A DNA stretch of 8,893 bases, from positions 1 through 8,893 of the forward strand of contig PWQG01000162.1 in assembly GCA_003556835.1 (NCBI GenBank), written 5' to 3'. The stretch comes from Gammaproteobacteria bacterium. Its GTDB lineage: Bacteria; Pseudomonadota; Gammaproteobacteria; Pseudomonadales; Pseudohongiellaceae. The stretch's first letter is position 1. Every line of letters begins with the position of its first letter. A program made the translations under genes and the position numbers. Of this stretch, positions 6,620 to 8,893 are shown piece after piece. A model generated the notes under the pieces. That model searched no databases, had not been told where the DNA came from, and saw nothing but the letters and a program-made list of their open reading frames with translations.

Positions 6620-6634
6620 GTGCATCCCATGCAC
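6620..6634 (+). other. Small hairpin in the ccoN leader
   Basis: GTGCAT-CCC-ATGCAC is a perfect 6-bp stem with a three-base loop, within the predicted 5' leader and 47 bases before the ccoN start. It does not block the ribosome binding site (AGGA, 6672-6675). It may affect message stability or may be incidental. Confidence 0.3.
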
Positions 6635-6681
6635 CCGAGAGCCGCAGGGAACCGACTTCCACCAGCCAATCAGGACTCATC

Positions 6682-8127
6682 ATGCCTGAACACAGCCAAT
6701 ATAATTATCGTGTCGTCCTCCAATTCACGATCGCCACCGTTTTCTGGGGCATCATCGGCATGGCGGTCGGCGTCCTGATCGCGGCCCAACTGATCTGGCC
6801 CGCTCTCAACTTCGACACCGCCTGGCTTACCTACGGTCGGCTGCGTCCCCTGCATACCAATGGCGTCGTATTCGCCTTTGGTGGCAGCGCGCTGATGGCC
6901 ACATCGCTGTTTGTGGTCCAACGCACCAGTCAGGCACGGCTGATCAGCGACAAGCTGGCGAGCTTTGTCTTCTGGGGCTGGCAGGCCATCATTGTGCTGG
7001 CTGTGATCACCCTGCCCATGGGCATGACCACCTCCAAGGAATACGCCGAGCTGGAATGGCCCATCTCCATCCTGATCGCCATTGTCTGGGTCGCCTACGC
7101 CATCCTCTTTTTTGGCACGATCGCGAAGCGACAACAGCGTCATATCTATGTGGCCAACTGGTTCTTTGGTGCCTTCATCATCGCCGTGGCAATCCTGCAT
7201 ATTGTCAACAACCTGGCGATACCGGTCACGGCAGGCAAGTCCTATTCCATCTATGCCGGTACCGTGGACGCCATGGTGCAGTGGTGGTGGGGACATAACG
7301 CGGTAGGCTTCTTCCTGACCGCGGGCTTCCTCGGCATCATGTACTATTTTGTACCCAAGCAGGCCGAACGCCCGGTGTACTCCTACCGCCTGTCGGTGGT
7401 GCATTTCTGGGCCCTGATCGCCGTCTATGTCTGGGCCGGCCCTCACCACCTGCACTACAGCGCCCTGCCGGACTGGACCCAGAACCTGGGCATGGTAATG
7501 TCCATCATCCTGATTGCTCCCTCCTGGGGTGGCATGATCAATGGCATCATGACCCTGTCCGGGGCCTGGGACAAACTGCGCACCGACCCGATCCTGAAGT
7601 TCCTCGTGGTTTCGCTGTCCTTCTACGGCATGGCCACCTTTGAAGGACCGATGATGTCCATCAAGTCGGTCAATGCCCTGTCGCATATGACGGACTGGAC
7701 CGTGGGCCATGTGCATGCCGGGGCCCTGGGCTGGGTGGCCATGATCTCGATTGGCGCCGTCTATCACATGATGCCGATCCTGTACGGCCTGCGGCCCGGC
7801 CAGGTATACAGCGTGAAACTGATCGACCTGCATTTCTGGATGGCCACCATCGGCACGGTGCTCTATATCGTCTCCATGTGGGTCAATGGCCTGATGCAGG
7901 GGCTGATGTGGCGCGCGGTGAATGATGACGGCACCCTGACCTATACCTTCATGGAATCCATCGAAGCCAGTCAATCGGGTTATATCGTCCGCTTCATCGG
8001 CGGTTTCATCTTCCTGGGCGGCATGGTGGTCATGGCCTGGAACCTGTGGAAAACACGCGAGCTGGCGCTGCGGGAAGCCGCAGAGAGCAGCCAAGATACT
8101 GACAAGGCACGGGAGGCGCTGGCATGA
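6682..8127 (+). CDS. ccoN: cbb3-type cytochrome c oxidase subunit I
   Basis: The catalytic subunit of the high-affinity cbb3 terminal oxidase (481 residues, normal length), an inner-membrane protein of about 12 helices that reduces oxygen to water and pumps protons. All metal ligands are present: H58 (LRPLHTNG) and H345 for the low-spin haem b, H343 for haem b3 (VGHVHAGALGW), and H205 (WWWGHN), H255 and H256 (AGPHHLHY) for CuB. Y249 in the same helix as the histidine pair is the tyrosine expected to crosslink to a CuB histidine in this family. The conserved FEGPM (E321) and SHMTDW segments are intact. ATG 6682 has AGGA six bases upstream. It is the first gene of the operon behind an FNR box. 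Its stop overlaps the ccoO start (ATGA). The extreme C-terminus (460-481) is a charged cytoplasmic tail. Confidence 0.97.
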   Translation: MPEHSQYNYRVVLQFTIATVFWGIIGMAVGVLIAAQLIWPALNFDTAWLTYGRLRPLHTNGVVFAFGGSALMATSLFVVQRTSQARLISDKLASFVFWGWQAIIVLAVITLPMGMTTSKEYAELEWPISILIAIVWVAYAILFFGTIAKRQQRHIYVANWFFGAFIIAVAILHIVNNLAIPVTAGKSYSIYAGTVDAMVQWWWGHNAVGFFLTAGFLGIMYYFVPKQAERPVYSYRLSVVHFWALIAVYVWAGPHHLHYSALPDWTQNLGMVMSIILIAPSWGGMINGIMTLSGAWDKLRTDPILKFLVVSLSFYGMATFEGPMMSIKSVNALSHMTDWTVGHVHAGALGWVAMISIGAVYHMMPILYGLRPGQVYSVKLIDLHFWMATIGTVLYIVSMWVNGLMQGLMWRAVNDDGTLTYTFMESIEASQSGYIVRFIGGFIFLGGMVVMAWNLWKTRELALREAAESSQDTDKAREALA

Positions 8128-8729
8128 ACGATTTAATCGAGAAGAACCTGTTCCTGCTGATCCCGCTGATCATCGTGGCGGTCAGCTTTGGTGGCGCTGT
8201 GGAGATCATTCCGCTGATGTCACAGCGCGTCGTGCAGGAACCCATCGAGGGTCTTGAGCCACTGTCCCCCGTAGAGTTGGAAGGCCGCGACGTCTACATC
8301 CGTGAGGGCTGTAACAACTGCCATTCACAGAAAGTGCGACCACTCCGGGCGGAAGTGGAGCGCTACGGGCATTATTCCGTATCCGGGGAACTGGTCTACA
8401 ACCACCCTCACCTCTGGGGCTCCAAGCGCACCGGACCGGATCTGGCGCGGGTAGGCGGCCTGTACAGTGACGAGTGGCACTTTGAACACCTGCGCGATCC
8501 GCGCGCGGTGGTTCCGACCTCCAATATGCCGGCCTATCCCTGGCTGTTTGAACGCGAAATCCGCACCGATATCACACCACGCAAGCTTCGGGCCCTGCAA
8601 CGCATCGGCGTTCCCTACAGCGACGAGGACATTGCCGGGGCGGCCGAGGCAGTCGAAGGTGTGACCGAAGCCGAAGCCCTGGTGGCCTATCTGCAACAAC
8701 TGGGCACCCTGATTCAGGAGCGTCGCTGA
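8124..8729 (+). CDS. ccoO: cbb3-type cytochrome c oxidase subunit II (monohaem cytochrome c)
   Basis: The 201-residue membrane-anchored cytochrome c subunit that passes electrons from CcoP or soluble cytochromes to CcoN. Residues 7-30 form one N-terminal membrane anchor (NLFLLIPLIIVAVSFGGAVE). The haem site is C63-N-N-C66-H67 in the highly conserved REGCNNCHSQKVRPL. The sixth ligand is M135 in SNMPAYPWL. Other family segments are RYGHYSVSGEL, HPHLWGSKRTGPDLARVGG and WHFEHLRDPR. Length and motifs are standard. Translation is coupled to ccoN by the ATGA overlap, with GGAGG at 8112-8116 seven bases upstream. The TGA overlaps the ccoQ start by one base. Confidence 0.97.
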   Translation: MNDLIEKNLFLLIPLIIVAVSFGGAVEIIPLMSQRVVQEPIEGLEPLSPVELEGRDVYIREGCNNCHSQKVRPLRAEVERYGHYSVSGELVYNHPHLWGSKRTGPDLARVGGLYSDEWHFEHLRDPRAVVPTSNMPAYPWLFEREIRTDITPRKLRALQRIGVPYSDEDIAGAAEAVEGVTEAEALVAYLQQLGTLIQERR

Positions 8730-8893
8730 TGGAAGGCTTTGATCTGCGCAGCCTGGCCACGGTACTGGCCGCCCTGGCTTTCGTGGCAATCACCTGGTGG
8801 GCCTTCAGCCCCCGGCGGCGCAAGGACTTCGACGAGGCGGCCAATATCCCGTTCGCGGATGAAGAGGAACAGGGGGAGAAAGACGTGGAAACC
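8729..8893 (+). CDS. ccoQ: cbb3 oxidase small subunit CcoQ (3' end outside window)
   Basis: The frame is open from ATG 8729 to the last base (55 codons, no stop in the window). It has one membrane helix at about residues 8-25 (SLATVLAALAFVAITWWA), followed by a basic SPRRRKDFDEAA segment and an acidic tail (DEEEQGE). This is the CcoQ/FixQ layout: a short helix, then PxRKxxFDEAAxxPF-like residues. CcoQ is normally about 50-65 residues, so only the last few codons should be missing. It stabilises the cbb3 complex. The start overlaps the ccoO stop (TGATG), with AGGAG at 8716-8720 eight bases before it. CcoP is expected just beyond the window. Confidence 0.88.
   Translation, partial: MEGFDLRSLATVLAALAFVAITWWAFSPRRRKDFDEAANIPFADEEEQGEKDVET

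Noticed and set aside
6670..8094. A 474-codon open frame on the minus strand opposite ccoN
   Set aside because: It is fully antisense to a certain gene, and its product is rich in H, D, G and Q with no recognisable domain, as expected from a shadow of GC-rich membrane-protein codons.

Overview
The window looks like chromosomal DNA of a GC-rich, aerobic to microaerobic gammaproteobacterium. The cbb3 oxidase genes ccoN-ccoO-ccoQ, an FNR-type box in front of them, a REC/EAL/GAF/GGDEF signalling protein and strong AGGAG-type ribosome binding sites all fit this. I cannot name a genus from the sequence alone. The genes are packed tightly, and no non-coding gap exceeds about 210 bases.

Layout. Positions 1-2084 hold two co-directional, translationally coupled paralogous amidohydrolase-superfamily genes. 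The first is cut by the left edge. The second is a secreted protein that lacks the usual HxH metal motif. A 12-bp inverted repeat lies in the convergent gap after them. On the minus strand, 2882-2178 carries a periplasmic monohaem cytochrome c with a near-C-terminal CMACH, followed after 27 bases by a 63-residue two-helix membrane protein of the PLDc_N type. Positions 2883-3091 are a divergent promoter region containing a perfect 26-bp inverted repeat with a 39-base spacer. It resembles a small palindromic mobile element and ends six bases before the ribosome binding site of ald. Positions 3092-4183 encode alanine dehydrogenase with all catalytic residues. Positions 4323-6491 encode a c-di-GMP signalling protein with the domain order REC-EAL-GAF-GGDEF. 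Its EAL site looks intact and its GGDEF site is degenerate but keeps an RxxD I-site. Positions 6492-6681 are the ccoN promoter region with a perfect TTGAT-N4-ATCAA box. Positions 6682-8893 are ccoN, ccoO and the start of ccoQ, each overlapping the next.

How the parts work together. The right third is a microaerobic terminal-oxidase operon, probably switched on by an FNR/Anr regulator when oxygen falls. Alanine dehydrogenase supplies NADH and pyruvate from alanine. The periplasmic cytochrome may carry electrons, but nothing here shows its partner. The amidohydrolase pair is probably for secreted or periplasmic hydrolysis of an unknown amide or peptide-like substrate.

I found no CRISPR array, tRNA, rRNA, integrase or defence system. 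The points most worth a second look are the palindromic element in the ald leader, the unusual order and predicted mixed activity of the c-di-GMP protein, and the amidohydrolase with the missing metal motif.
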